Positions 24,318-32,721 of a DNA stretch of 39,073 nucleotides are shown here, piece after piece. How positions within the stretch are numbered: the stretch's first letter is position 1; every line of letters begins with the position of its first letter. The position numbers were made by a program, and so were the translations under genes. The notes beneath the pieces are model-generated. The model worked only from the letters and a program-made list of their open reading frames with translations. It searched no databases and was not told the origin of the DNA. The stretch spans positions 1-39,073 of the forward strand of contig NZ_JAGDXI010000025.1 in NCBI RefSeq assembly GCF_023256325.1, written 5' to 3'. This stretch comes from Caldisphaera sp. GTDB taxonomy: Archaea; Thermoproteota; Thermoprotei_A; Sulfolobales; Acidilobaceae.

Positions 24318-25301
24318 ATGAGAGAGTTACGCTATAATCCATTAACAGGCCAGTGGATAATGGTTTCTTCGATAAGAAAAGAAAGAAGATGGAGACCTCA
24401 AAATTTTTGCCCATTTTGCCCAGGAAGTGAAGAAACGGGATATAATTGGGATACATTAGTATTACCAAACAAATATGCTGTACTAAGCTTTGATTCTGAA
24501 AATGTAAAAAGTGAAGGATTTTATAGAAAAGCAAAATCTATGGGAGAATGCGGAGTTATAATAGAGACTCCTATTCACGACGTAAAGGATTTAGATGAAT
24601 TACCTATAGATCAATTAGTTAAGGTCATTAAGCAATGGATAAACGTGACTAACAAGTACATAAATGATAAGAGAATAGCATACTTAATGATCTTCAGAAA
24701 TAAAGGAGAGGAAATAGGAGTTAGCTTAACTCATCCACATGGACAATATTATGCCATGCCTTTTATCCCTTTAAAAATAAGAAACATGATACAAAATTCA
24801 AGAAACTACTTTAAAAGATACAATGAATGTATTTTTTGTAGAATTATTAAAGAAGAAATAAAAAGCAAAGATAGAGTTATATATGAAAATCAAAACTTCA
24901 TAGTATTTCTTCCATATTATTCGAATTGGCCATTTGAAATACATATATATCCAAAGAATCATTTACAATACATAACACAATTCAATAAAGATCAAATTTT
25001 AGATTTTGCTGATGCAATAAAGCTTAGTCTTAATTCTCTAAATAATTTATTCGATAGAGAGATGCCATATTCTTTTGCCCTAATTCAAGCTCCATTAAAA
25101 GGTAATTTTTCAAATATATTCCATATTCATCTTGAAATTTATCCGATATTAAGGGATAAAGATAAAATTAAGTACGCAGCTGGGATAGAAATGAGCACAT
25201 GGGATTTTACTTATGATGGTATTCCAGAGGAGAATGCAAAAAAGTTAAAAGATGTTTGCAAAAAAGTTAATAAATCCTATAGAGGGATTTGCATAGAATG
25301 A
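24318..25301 (+). CDS. galT: Galactose-1-phosphate uridylyltransferase
   Basis: A 327-residue enzyme of the Leloir pathway that swaps UMP between UDP-glucose and galactose 1-phosphate. The family start (ELRYNPLTGQWIMVSSIRKER) is followed by the zinc pair CPFC (C31, C34), the active-site HPHG (139-142) whose second histidine carries the UMP, a second CxxC (C171, C174), and a C-terminal HIHLEIYP metal/substrate segment. Length is normal for a short archaeal GalT. galK follows after nine bases with a ribosome site overlapping the galT stop, so they form an operon. Confidence 0.95.
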   Translation: MRELRYNPLTGQWIMVSSIRKERRWRPQNFCPFCPGSEETGYNWDTLVLPNKYAVLSFDSENVKSEGFYRKAKSMGECGVIIETPIHDVKDLDELPIDQLVKVIKQWINVTNKYINDKRIAYLMIFRNKGEEIGVSLTHPHGQYYAMPFIPLKIRNMIQNSRNYFKRYNECIFCRIIKEEIKSKDRVIYENQNFIVFLPYYSNWPFEIHIYPKNHLQYITQFNKDQILDFADAIKLSLNSLNNLFDREMPYSFALIQAPLKGNFSNIFHIHLEIYPILRDKDKIKYAAGIEMSTWDFTYDGIPEENAKKLKDVCKKVNKSYRGICIE

Positions 25302-25310
25302 GGTGATAGA

Positions 25311-26375
25311 ATGCCAAAAATCTTTTCTCCTGGAAGAATAAACATAATAGGTGAACACACTGATTATTCTTATGGATATGTAATGCCTATGGCCATAAAT
25401 TTAGGAAATTATTTGGAATACGTACCTTATGATAAAATTAGCTTACGTTCAGACGCTTATAATGAAGAAATAGAACTTGATTTAAGTATGATTAATAAAA
25501 AACAAAACAAGTGGATTGATTATATTTTAGGTGTTTATAATGCTTTGTTTGAATTAAATTTAAAACCTGGAGGAATTAAAGGTAGGATTTATGGGAACCT
25601 ACCAATAAGTTCTGGTCTTAGCTCTAGCGCAAGCTTAGAACTCGCTATATTAGTTGCGTTAAATAATTCCTATAATTTAAAATTAAACAAATTACAGCTA
25701 GCATTAATAGGGAAAAAAGCAGAAAATGATTTTGTAGGTGTTCCTTCAGGAATATTAGACCAATTTGCTGTTACTTTTGGGAAAAAAGGTTTTGCTATTT
25801 TTCTAGATACAGAGACTCTATCATATGAATACATACCTTTTCCGAAAGATATTTCTGTTATAGTATACAATACAGGCGTAAAAAGAGAACTAGCTAAAAC
25901 TGGATATGCTGATAGGAAAAAAATTGTTGAAGATAGCTTAAGAATACTTAATAAGAATTCCTCGAAAGAAATTATAGAAAAAGACTTGGAAAAACTAGAT
26001 CCATTATATAGAAAAAGAATGGGATACATAATTAGAGAAAACAACAGAGTTATTAATGCCAAAGAAGCGCTAAAGAAAAATAATTTAGAACTTTTGGGAA
26101 AACTTCTAATAGAATCTCATAACGATATTGCTAAAAACTATGAAGTTAGCAGTAAAGAATTAGATTTCATAGTAGAAACTTCGATGAAATACGGCGCTTT
26201 GGGAGCAAGATTAACAGGAGCTGGATTTGGAGGATCTGCTATAATACTTGCTTTAAAAGATAAAGCAGAAAAAATTGCAGAATCCGTACATAAAGAATAT
26301 ATTAAAGTATTTGAATATAAGTCATTCTATAATATAGTTGAAAGCAATGATGGCGCAAATATTATTGAAAATTAA
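25311..26375 (+). CDS. galK: Galactokinase (GHMP kinase)
   Basis: A 354-residue kinase that makes galactose 1-phosphate for GalT. The three GHMP motifs are clear: GRINIIGEHTDY (8-19, the galactokinase signature), the ATP loop LPISSGLSSSAS (97-108), and GARLTGAGFGGSAII near 297-311. Asp150 in GILDQF is the likely catalytic base. The start is fixed by the excellent site GAGGTGAT just before the ATG. With galT upstream and an aldose 1-epimerase at 3717-4499, most of a Leloir route is encoded; GalE is not in the window. Confidence 0.95.
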   Translation: MPKIFSPGRINIIGEHTDYSYGYVMPMAINLGNYLEYVPYDKISLRSDAYNEEIELDLSMINKKQNKWIDYILGVYNALFELNLKPGGIKGRIYGNLPISSGLSSSASLELAILVALNNSYNLKLNKLQLALIGKKAENDFVGVPSGILDQFAVTFGKKGFAIFLDTETLSYEYIPFPKDISVIVYNTGVKRELAKTGYADRKKIVEDSLRILNKNSSKEIIEKDLEKLDPLYRKRMGYIIRENNRVINAKEALKKNNLELLGKLLIESHNDIAKNYEVSSKELDFIVETSMKYGALGARLTGAGFGGSAIILALKDKAEKIAESVHKEYIKVFEYKSFYNIVESNDGANIIEN

Positions 26376-26396
26376 TTTTTAATATTTAATAAATTA
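26374..26396. repeat. 23-bp direct repeat, first copy
   Basis: This AT-only 23-mer, starting AATTTTTAAT and ending AATAAATTA, covers the galK stop region and recurs exactly at 26412-26434, 38 bases later. Chance is less unlikely in AT-rich DNA, but 23 exact bases is long. Confidence 0.5.
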
Positions 26397-26411
26397 GAAA
26401 AACTATATTAA

Positions 26412-26434
26412 AATTTTTAATATTTAATAAATTA
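26412..26434. repeat. 23-bp direct repeat, second copy
   Basis: Exact copy of 26374-26396. The pair lies between galK and glcV and could be a tandem binding site for a regulator of sugar genes, or a small duplication. Confidence 0.5.
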
Positions 26435-26438
26435 CTTT

Positions 26439-26461
26439 AATTATTAAAAAATAATTTTTTT
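26439..26461 (+). terminator. Possible terminator after galT-galK
   Basis: AATTATT and AATAATT form a seven-base stem with an AAAA loop, followed directly by a run of T. The stem is AT-only and weak, but the T-run alone is the usual archaeal termination signal. Confidence 0.35.
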
Positions 26462-26519
26462 ATTAAAGTCTTTAAACCTGAATTGATATTAAAAAAATGA
26501 CAAAAAAGAGGTAACCATT

Positions 26520-27605
26520 ATGGCAAAAGTAGTACTCAAAGAATTAACAAAAGTATTTAAAAAAGGAAAAAACCTAATTTATGCTTCTAACAAAATAAAC
26601 TTAGAGGTTAACGATGGAAGATCGTTTGGCATATTAGGCCCAAGTGGCGGAGGTAAAACTACTCTTTTAAGACTTATTGCAGGTTTAGAATTGCCCACTG
26701 ATGGATATATATATTTTGATGACAAAATGGTTTCAGCTCCAAACAGGATAATTGTTGATCCTGCAGATAGAGGGATTGCAATGGTCTTCCAAAACTGGGC
26801 TCTCTATCCAAATATGACCATATATGATAACATAGCATTCCCCCTTAGAAACATGAAAGTTCCTAAATCAGATATAGATAAGAAAGTTAAAGAAGTTGCA
26901 GAAATATTAAATATAAAACATATACTTGATCATTATCCTAGAGAGGTTTCAGGAGGGCAAATGCAAAGAACTGCTTTAGCTAGAGCATTAGTAAAAAATC
27001 CTAAAATCCTTCTTTTAGATGAACCATTTAGCAATTTAGATGCTCAAATTAGAGATAGCGCAAGAGCATTAGTTAGAAAGATTCAGAGAGAATTAAAGCT
27101 TACAACAATTGTAGTATCTCATGATCCTGCAGACATATTTGCCATAACAGAAGAGGCAGGGGTAATTGTTAATGGGATGCTCGTACAAAAAGGTAATGCA
27201 TCAGAAATTTATGATAATCCAATAAATGAAACAGTTTCCAAACTATTAGGAGATATTAATATAGTAAAAGCACAAATAAAGGATAATTATATTAAGTTTG
27301 GTAATATCTTGATACCTATAAATAGAAAATTAGACAAAGAAGAGGTTAACATAGGTATAAGACCCGAAGATATCAAAATATCAGAGACTAATGAGATTTC
27401 TGGTTTTGTTAATGTAGGAAAAGTAAAAATAAAAGTTTCAAGTTACGTTGCAGGTACATTCAAAGTAGTTGTTAGCCCAATAGATGATGAATCTATAGAG
27501 CTTAATGTTAATACAGAAAGGCATATAGAAGCAGGAACTGATATGAATCTTTTTGTTAAGCCAGATAAAATAAAAATATTTGATGAAAAAGGAAATAGAA
27601 TATAA
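26520..27605 (+). CDS. glcV: Sugar ABC transporter ATP-binding protein, GlcV-like
   Basis: A 361-residue ATPase of the CUT1 sugar-import family. Walker A is GPSGGGKT (40-47), the Q-loop is MVFQNWALYPN (Q91), the signature is SGGQMQ (144-149), Walker B is ILLLDEP, and the H-loop is His201 in VVSHDPAD. The C-terminal 120 residues form the regulatory OB-like domain (GIRPEDIKI). It closely follows the Sulfolobus solfataricus glucose/galactose ATPase GlcV in motif detail and length. The permeases and binding protein are not nearby, so the protein must work with subunits encoded elsewhere and may be shared by several importers. GAGGTAA precedes the ATG. Confidence 0.9.
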   Translation: MAKVVLKELTKVFKKGKNLIYASNKINLEVNDGRSFGILGPSGGGKTTLLRLIAGLELPTDGYIYFDDKMVSAPNRIIVDPADRGIAMVFQNWALYPNMTIYDNIAFPLRNMKVPKSDIDKKVKEVAEILNIKHILDHYPREVSGGQMQRTALARALVKNPKILLLDEPFSNLDAQIRDSARALVRKIQRELKLTTIVVSHDPADIFAITEEAGVIVNGMLVQKGNASEIYDNPINETVSKLLGDINIVKAQIKDNYIKFGNILIPINRKLDKEEVNIGIRPEDIKISETNEISGFVNVGKVKIKVSSYVAGTFKVVVSPIDDESIELNVNTERHIEAGTDMNLFVKPDKIKIFDEKGNRI

Positions 27606-27609
27606 ATTC

Positions 27610-28914
27610 TTATATTTTAAAGAATTTGTCTTTACCTTCCTTCATTCTTATTAACGCGTTCATAGGTATTGTATGATAACCTGTCTTTGCAATAATTTCA
27701 TATACTGTTTCATATGTAGCTCTTTCTAATAACCAAAATGATAATGATATATCTAGTTGATCCATATTCTCCCTTATTGGCTCTGAAATTGTCTTTATAT
27801 ATTCGTTTAAAATCTGTATTGACGAATTATATTCCCACTCAAGAATATCATTATTTAACAAGTCCAAAGAATCTTTTACGCTAGAGCCATATATTAGTTG
27901 CAATGCCATTATTGCAGTATAATCTATACTTCTTATGAGCGCAGCCAAATCCCTTTCTGGCATTTCTTTTTCCAGTTTATTTCCTGGAAACTTGTATGGC
28001 TCTCCTTCAAAATCTGTAAAATAAATGTTCTTATCTGAAACTAAAATTTGATATAAATGCAGATCTCCGTGAATTCTCATCAAATTTTTTCCTATCAAAT
28101 TTTTTAAATTTGGTCTTATAATATTTAACATCTCATCTATAGAATCTAAAGCCTCTATAGCCATATTTCTATCTTCCTGATATTGTAAATTATCTAGGTT
28201 ATTCTTTATCCATTTTTCTCTGTATTGAATTCTATTCATCCAACTTTCCAGCACTTTTTCACTTACAACTTCGGTATAACAAAAATCTTCTCTGCATTCC
28301 TTCAATATATTATGTAAATTAGCCAAGCTGATGCCAATATTATTTCCAATAGATTCATAATTTCCCAACTTCTTGATAAATCTAACAGCTGAATTTATGT
28401 AATATGTTGCTGCCGGTTCTCCTTCTATGATTTCTGTAATTAATCCATAATAATAATCTTTATATCTTATTGAACAATAATACTTAGGTATATTTCTATA
28501 TCCTGCGTTAGTTAAGTATTTTATAACTTTATCTTCTATGTTGTCAATCTCTAATCTTTTCATTACCTTTAATAAATATTTATTATTGTATTCATTAAAA
28601 ATTTCATATATTACAGATCTGCTTCCATAAGTAATTGGTTTAATATTAACTATTTTTCCTATATCAGTTTTACAATCAGAATTAAACGATTTTACCTTAT
28701 TGTAAATTAAATTGTTGATAAACTCTATATTTTCTTCAGCTAAGATCAGACTATCTCTTTTATATAATAATGGAGCAAATAATATTTCATTGCATCCTTC
28801 TTCTTTGATATAAATTAAGTCTCCATTGCTAATACAATCGCTATCAAAAGAACTACAATTAAGTCTCCATTGCTGGTTGTCTATATATTTAATTAACTCT
28901 GAAAAGCATTTCAC
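27610..28914 (-). CDS. Maltokinase-like sugar kinase (APH/Mak family)
   Basis: A 434-residue kinase of the aminoglycoside-phosphotransferase fold, closest in motif pattern to maltokinase and the C-terminal domain of trehalose synthase fusions. An N-lobe lysine lies at 116 (LLKVMK), the catalytic loop is RIHGDLHLYQIL (280-291), and the metal-binding DFEGEP (301-306) and ERDLAALIRSIDY are typical of Mak rather than of antibiotic kinases. Actinobacterial Mak makes maltose 1-phosphate from maltose and ATP; that substrate is inferred here. The gene lies 47 bases after a membrane-anchored protein gene and near a glucoamylase, all on the minus strand, and converges with glcV with four bases between. 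The start is GTG. Confidence 0.84.
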   Translation of the reverse strand: MKCFSELIKYIDNQQWRLNCSSFDSDCISNGDLIYIKEEGCNEILFAPLLYKRDSLILAEENIEFINNLIYNKVKSFNSDCKTDIGKIVNIKPITYGSRSVIYEIFNEYNNKYLLKVMKRLEIDNIEDKVIKYLTNAGYRNIPKYYCSIRYKDYYYGLITEIIEGEPAATYYINSAVRFIKKLGNYESIGNNIGISLANLHNILKECREDFCYTEVVSEKVLESWMNRIQYREKWIKNNLDNLQYQEDRNMAIEALDSIDEMLNIIRPNLKNLIGKNLMRIHGDLHLYQILVSDKNIYFTDFEGEPYKFPGNKLEKEMPERDLAALIRSIDYTAIMALQLIYGSSVKDSLDLLNNDILEWEYNSSIQILNEYIKTISEPIRENMDQLDISLSFWLLERATYETVYEIIAKTGYHTIPMNALIRMKEGKDKFFKI

Positions 28915-28960
28915 AAATGACTACACCACATCTATTAATAAAAAATAGTTTTTATAAAGT

Positions 28961-29569
28961 TTATTTAAATGTCTTTGTTGTTTCATTCAACAGGATTAAC
29001 ATTTTATTCCCATAATTTTGCGTAGATGCTAATAAAATTAAATAGTTTTTATAAATTGCTATAATTGAGTTACCAGCTTGAACATAACTGATGTTACCCA
29101 TACTATTAATTGAATAACCATATAGACTTGCTATAGATTGAATATCTTGGTTTAATAAAGGTTCTCCACTAACATTTGCTTCTACTACTTCTATTGCTAG
29201 CATATTGCTTGAATTAGATTTTTGATAATATTCTGTAACACTTTCTAATATCGTATAATTATAGAAACTATTACTATAAATATTAGGATAATTAGATGCT
29301 GGATTCTCAACTGTTGTACCATTTACAAAACTAATCTTTATAGTATTATTGTTATGATTGATAGAAATATAGCCTGAGACATTACTTATAATGATCCATG
29401 TGCCGCCAAATATATTGTTTATTTTATCTGTGGAAACATATCCAGGATATAGTGAAGGACTTAAAGAAGTTGTTTTTTGTTTATTCATAACTCCGTAATA
29501 ATAAACGCCTAACGATGCAACTACCGCTATTATTACGATCGCAACAATCACTGATATCTTCATTTCCAA
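28961..29569 (-). CDS. Membrane-anchored extracellular protein, sequon-rich
   Basis: A 202-residue protein with one N-terminal hydrophobic helix (residues 4-27, VIVAIVIIAVVASLGVYYYG) acting as signal anchor, followed by an extracellular domain. That domain has about eight N-x-S/T sequons (for example NVSGY, NNTIK, NGTTV, NYTIL, NSSN, NISY, NETT) and so is probably heavily glycosylated, as is usual for acidophile surface proteins. No lipobox or known domain is seen. The TTG at 29569 has GGTG six bases upstream; the ATG six bases later is an alternative. It lies between the glucoamylase and maltokinase-like genes on the same strand. Function unknown. Confidence 0.72.
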   Translation of the reverse strand: MEMKISVIVAIVIIAVVASLGVYYYGVMNKQKTTSLSPSLYPGYVSTDKINNIFGGTWIIISNVSGYISINHNNNTIKISFVNGTTVENPASNYPNIYSNSFYNYTILESVTEYYQKSNSSNMLAIEVVEANVSGEPLLNQDIQSIASLYGYSINSMGNISYVQAGNSIIAIYKNYLILLASTQNYGNKMLILLNETTKTFK

Positions 29570-29700
29570 ATTTTACACCAAAAATATTTAGTCATGCTGA
29601 GATTATAAACTAATATAAACAATAAATGATAAAATTTTTGCAAAATATTGGAATCTTACCTTTTATATGAATTTAAAATATATTTAATATTTATTTTTAA

Positions 29701-31542
29701 TTAAATATCTTTATTTTTAGAACTTAAATAGATATAAGTTTTAAGAAACTCTGCATGACTCCATAACAATGGCGTAACAGACAAGGGGGAGCCATCGAAG
29801 GGATTAATTTGCTCTGGTATTAAACCAGTAGGAGTAGAAATACCTTCAACCCATTTAATTAGTTTAGCAGCCTCTTCTAAGTTATTGGATTTAATATAGT
29901 GTTGTGCTAACCACATTGTTGTTATAATCCATGGATTACCCGGTATACCGTTATAATCTTCTTGTACTCTTTGATAATAATCATTTTCATATCTAGCTAA
30001 TCCTCCTGTAGTTTTTACCCAGAGTTTTTCTTTTATTTTTTCAATACTAGACATCAAAGTTTCATCGTTTGCATCCAATACATCAAATAAGGATAAACCC
30101 AATATGCTAGATTCTACAGACTTATCATAATCAATAATTTTACCATTATCGATTACAATGCTTTTATAGTATGTTTTTCTTTCCTTATCAAACATGTATT
30201 CCTTTAATGATTTAGTCATATCCTTTGCAATCCTCCCCCATTTTTCTTCATTATTCCAATCTCCTAAAAACCTAGCAAGCGATGATGCTGATCTAAGACC
30301 TGCTATTACAGATGAAACTGTATAAGTATGAACTCCTAGTTTCTCTTCCCATAAATCATATGACATCAAAGGCAATTTTAATTTTTCATCTGTAAAATTT
30401 ACTAAAAAATCTGCAGCTTTTTCAATAGTATCATAGTAGTCTCTAAGAGAGCTATAATCTTTAGTTATTATAAAATGATTATAATAAGAAAATAGCGATG
30501 TAGCAGTTTCATCCTCTTGTATATTAAGAGATTGCTTTGTTTTTACGGTCCAAGGATGCCAAGTGCTACCATAAGTACCATCCGAATTATATTTTTGATA
30601 TAAATATCCTTCATCGTTGAATAATCTATTAAATAGAAAATCATAATACTTATTAGTAAAAGAATAATAGCCTGCAATATCTAGAGATAGCGCCGTTAGA
30701 GATGCATCTCTAGGCCAAACATATGCATATGTGTCTAAGTTAAACTTTAATATACTTGTATCTAAAGATGCTGGTATTTCTCCATTTTTACCTATATGCC
30801 CTATTATTATAGCCACGCTTTGTTTCGCTAACTTATTACCAAAAGGATCTATTATATCTTTCCAATATCTTGTATCTCTTTCCATTTGCACACTACCTTT
30901 ACTTTTTATTATATTGAGTTTTTTAACTATATCATTATAACTATTACCTGCTATGATATAAACGAAGAACTCCATAGATGCTATTGAAAATGCAGAATCC
31001 ACTGAACCCTGAGAGATTGGATTCTTTGATAATATTCCATCGTTACAATCATTTATAACTGTCCCTTGATCTCTTCTCCCTGTTGTATATTCATATAACT
31101 GCTGTGAAGACGATATGATAAACCAAGTATTTTGCTTATAATGAATTAGAGAGTCTGTTATTGGATCATATAGAGCTGTATCACCTACTTCATTACCATT
31201 TAATCTGAAGTCATTATAAAATATTATTCTATATAATCCTTTACCATTTATTTTAACCTTTCTTATTATGGCTGGATGAGACATTGATATAACATCTTTG
31301 AATTCTATTGATGTATCTTCTTTATTGGCTTTCATGGTTATGCTTAGCCCATTCATGCTTATAGTTTTATCCCATGATTCCAGCCATTCAAAATATCCAT
31401 CCTTCCAGACTCCTACTTTAAACATTCCATTCAAAGATTGGTTATATTGCTGACCTAAATAAGGATAATATATTGATTTTATGTAAAAATTAGAGTCATA
31501 TAAAGCTGCCATTTCTCCATTACTAAGAAAACCTGTTCTCAT
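29701..31542 (-). CDS. Glucoamylase, glycoside hydrolase family 15
   Basis: A 613-residue glucoamylase that releases glucose from alpha-glucans or short maltodextrins. The N-terminal super-beta-sandwich (FLSNGEMAALYDSNFYIKSIYYPYLGQ onward) precedes the alpha/alpha barrel, with YVWPRDASL (276-279 WPRD), the catalytic-acid segment DLWEEK (396-401), NPWIITTMWLAQ, and the C-terminal PEQ (576-578), which carries the catalytic base, followed by LLWSHAEF. There is no signal peptide, so it is probably intracellular, as in Sulfolobus. I start at the ATG at 31542, which gives the standard N-terminus; the in-frame TTG at 31557 is alternative. Decayed repeat copy C lies directly upstream. Confidence 0.93.
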   Translation of the reverse strand: MRTGFLSNGEMAALYDSNFYIKSIYYPYLGQQYNQSLNGMFKVGVWKDGYFEWLESWDKTISMNGLSITMKANKEDTSIEFKDVISMSHPAIIRKVKINGKGLYRIIFYNDFRLNGNEVGDTALYDPITDSLIHYKQNTWFIISSSQQLYEYTTGRRDQGTVINDCNDGILSKNPISQGSVDSAFSIASMEFFVYIIAGNSYNDIVKKLNIIKSKGSVQMERDTRYWKDIIDPFGNKLAKQSVAIIIGHIGKNGEIPASLDTSILKFNLDTYAYVWPRDASLTALSLDIAGYYSFTNKYYDFLFNRLFNDEGYLYQKYNSDGTYGSTWHPWTVKTKQSLNIQEDETATSLFSYYNHFIITKDYSSLRDYYDTIEKAADFLVNFTDEKLKLPLMSYDLWEEKLGVHTYTVSSVIAGLRSASSLARFLGDWNNEEKWGRIAKDMTKSLKEYMFDKERKTYYKSIVIDNGKIIDYDKSVESSILGLSLFDVLDANDETLMSSIEKIKEKLWVKTTGGLARYENDYYQRVQEDYNGIPGNPWIITTMWLAQHYIKSNNLEEAAKLIKWVEGISTPTGLIPEQINPFDGSPLSVTPLLWSHAEFLKTYIYLSSKNKDI

Positions 31543-31858
31543 CTTATCTAACCCCAAATAGATAGAGATCTCCTAAGATCTTAAAGATTATACCCTTTTA
31601 TGAGTGTCACTATGTTGTTGTTAAATACCATATAAGATATTGGCGACTTTAATTTCTTACTATAATTTTTGCAGCTTCTTCATTGAATCTAACGTTATTT
31701 TTAATATCTTATTAAATCCGATTACAATTTATAGTTCAATTAATAATTCATAACACCTTCTTTCATGGTCTATCAAGTTAAATAAAACTGTTTTATCCAA
31801 AATAAAAGACGGGGCCTGAAATTTAATTTATCATAACTCATTTTACAAATATATAAAT
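31543..31858. other. Intergenic region with decayed repeat copy C
   Basis: This gap separates the glucoamylase start from the mptA stop. About half is occupied by repeat copy C (31566-31720). The remainder is AT-rich, with a short GC patch (GACGGGGCC) near 31809. I see no intact gene. The glucoamylase promoter must lie in or beside the repeat. Confidence 0.45.
31566..31720 (-). repeat. Decayed gene fragment, copy C of a three-copy intergenic family
   Basis: On the minus strand the left part reads GFNKILKITLDSMKKLQKL and then meets stops; further on VTLIKGYNL precedes the shared TAAGATCTTA block (31574-31584). Copy A has FDFNRYLDATLKSIGQLK, AELIKEVTLKIL and the same DNA block at 2529-2539. 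TTTATGAGT is also shared (31597-31605 and 2551-2559). The segment is clearly no longer coding. It ends about 20 bases before the glucoamylase start, so it may now contribute promoter sequence. Confidence 0.4.
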
Positions 31859-32719
31859 TTATTTACAAAGATCTTCACAATTGTAAGCTGGGAAAGATTT
31901 TATATTTCCTTCAGTATAAGCATAAACATTATGTGGGTGTATGCTTTCTAAGCTTATTGCTTCAGCTCTTATTACTGTACTTTCAGGTAAAGATATAGAT
32001 AAACATCTTAGACCTCTTATAGCATCTCTTACCACATCTTCTACAAATTTGGGGTTTTTATGGGCGCTAATAACTAAATTAGCTTCCTGCATTCTTTTTA
32101 GCAAGGTAAATGATGGAGCCGAAAAAGCATTAGATAAACACCTAGCAATATCTTCTATCCTAACTATATGGTTTTCTTCTGTTTCTATAGTTCCATATAA
32201 CAAAACTTTTTGGCTATGACTTGGAGATAAATTATCAGAACTTATTATATTAGATATTGTCTTCTGCGCACTAGGACAAACTGTCATACCATAAACTCCA
32301 ACTGTTATTGACCACCTTTTTCTTTCTGAATTTCCATCAATGCTAACTAGAACTTCTACAGGTTCTAATTCTTTTAATCCATTAAATTGTATTTCAACAC
32401 CATATTTAGTTTTTGCTTCAACTCTAGCACTCTTTGCATATGTATGTAGCTTTAATAATGATTTATGAACTTTTTCAAGATAATATTCAATACTATTTGC
32501 TTCCATTGGAAATTCTATATCTTCAGGTAATGCTTCAACATTTCTTGATAAGTGAGCCCCTTTCTTATATTCAGGAATTTCTACATATGCATTAATTTCT
32601 AAATCTAAAGGTACAACGCCTAAAGGCGAGTCTATTAAAACTCTTCTCCATAATCCCTTAAAACCAACCCTATTTATTGGTATTGTATAATCGGGCTTAG
32701 TATCCTGAATTTCCAACAT
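31859..32719 (-). CDS. mptA: GTP cyclohydrolase MptA (FolE2 type)
   Basis: A 286-residue type IB GTP cyclohydrolase. The archaeal enzyme is Fe(II)-dependent and makes 7,8-dihydroneopterin 2',3'-cyclic phosphate for pterins or archaeosine. The family order is visible: PINRVGFKGLWRRVLI at the N-terminus, VEIPEYKKGAHLSRN, the metal-binding cysteine segment GMTVCPSAQK, and the C-terminal ESIHPHNVYA histidines. It follows pheT with a spacing of two bases and the ribosome site GGTGA contains the pheT stop. I use the ATG at 32719; a GTG two codons earlier and a TTG one codon later are in frame. Archaeosine would link it to the tRNA theme of the operon. Confidence 0.92.
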   Translation of the reverse strand: MLEIQDTKPDYTIPINRVGFKGLWRRVLIDSPLGVVPLDLEINAYVEIPEYKKGAHLSRNVEALPEDIEFPMEANSIEYYLEKVHKSLLKLHTYAKSARVEAKTKYGVEIQFNGLKELEPVEVLVSIDGNSERKRWSITVGVYGMTVCPSAQKTISNIISSDNLSPSHSQKVLLYGTIETEENHIVRIEDIARCLSNAFSAPSFTLLKRMQEANLVISAHKNPKFVEDVVRDAIRGLRCLSISLPESTVIRAEAISLESIHPHNVYAYTEGNIKSFPAYNCEDLCK

Positions 32720-32721
32720 AC

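Noticed and set aside
25670-26062. Minus-strand 130-codon frame inside galK
   Set aside because: Antisense to intact galactokinase motifs, with no start signal.
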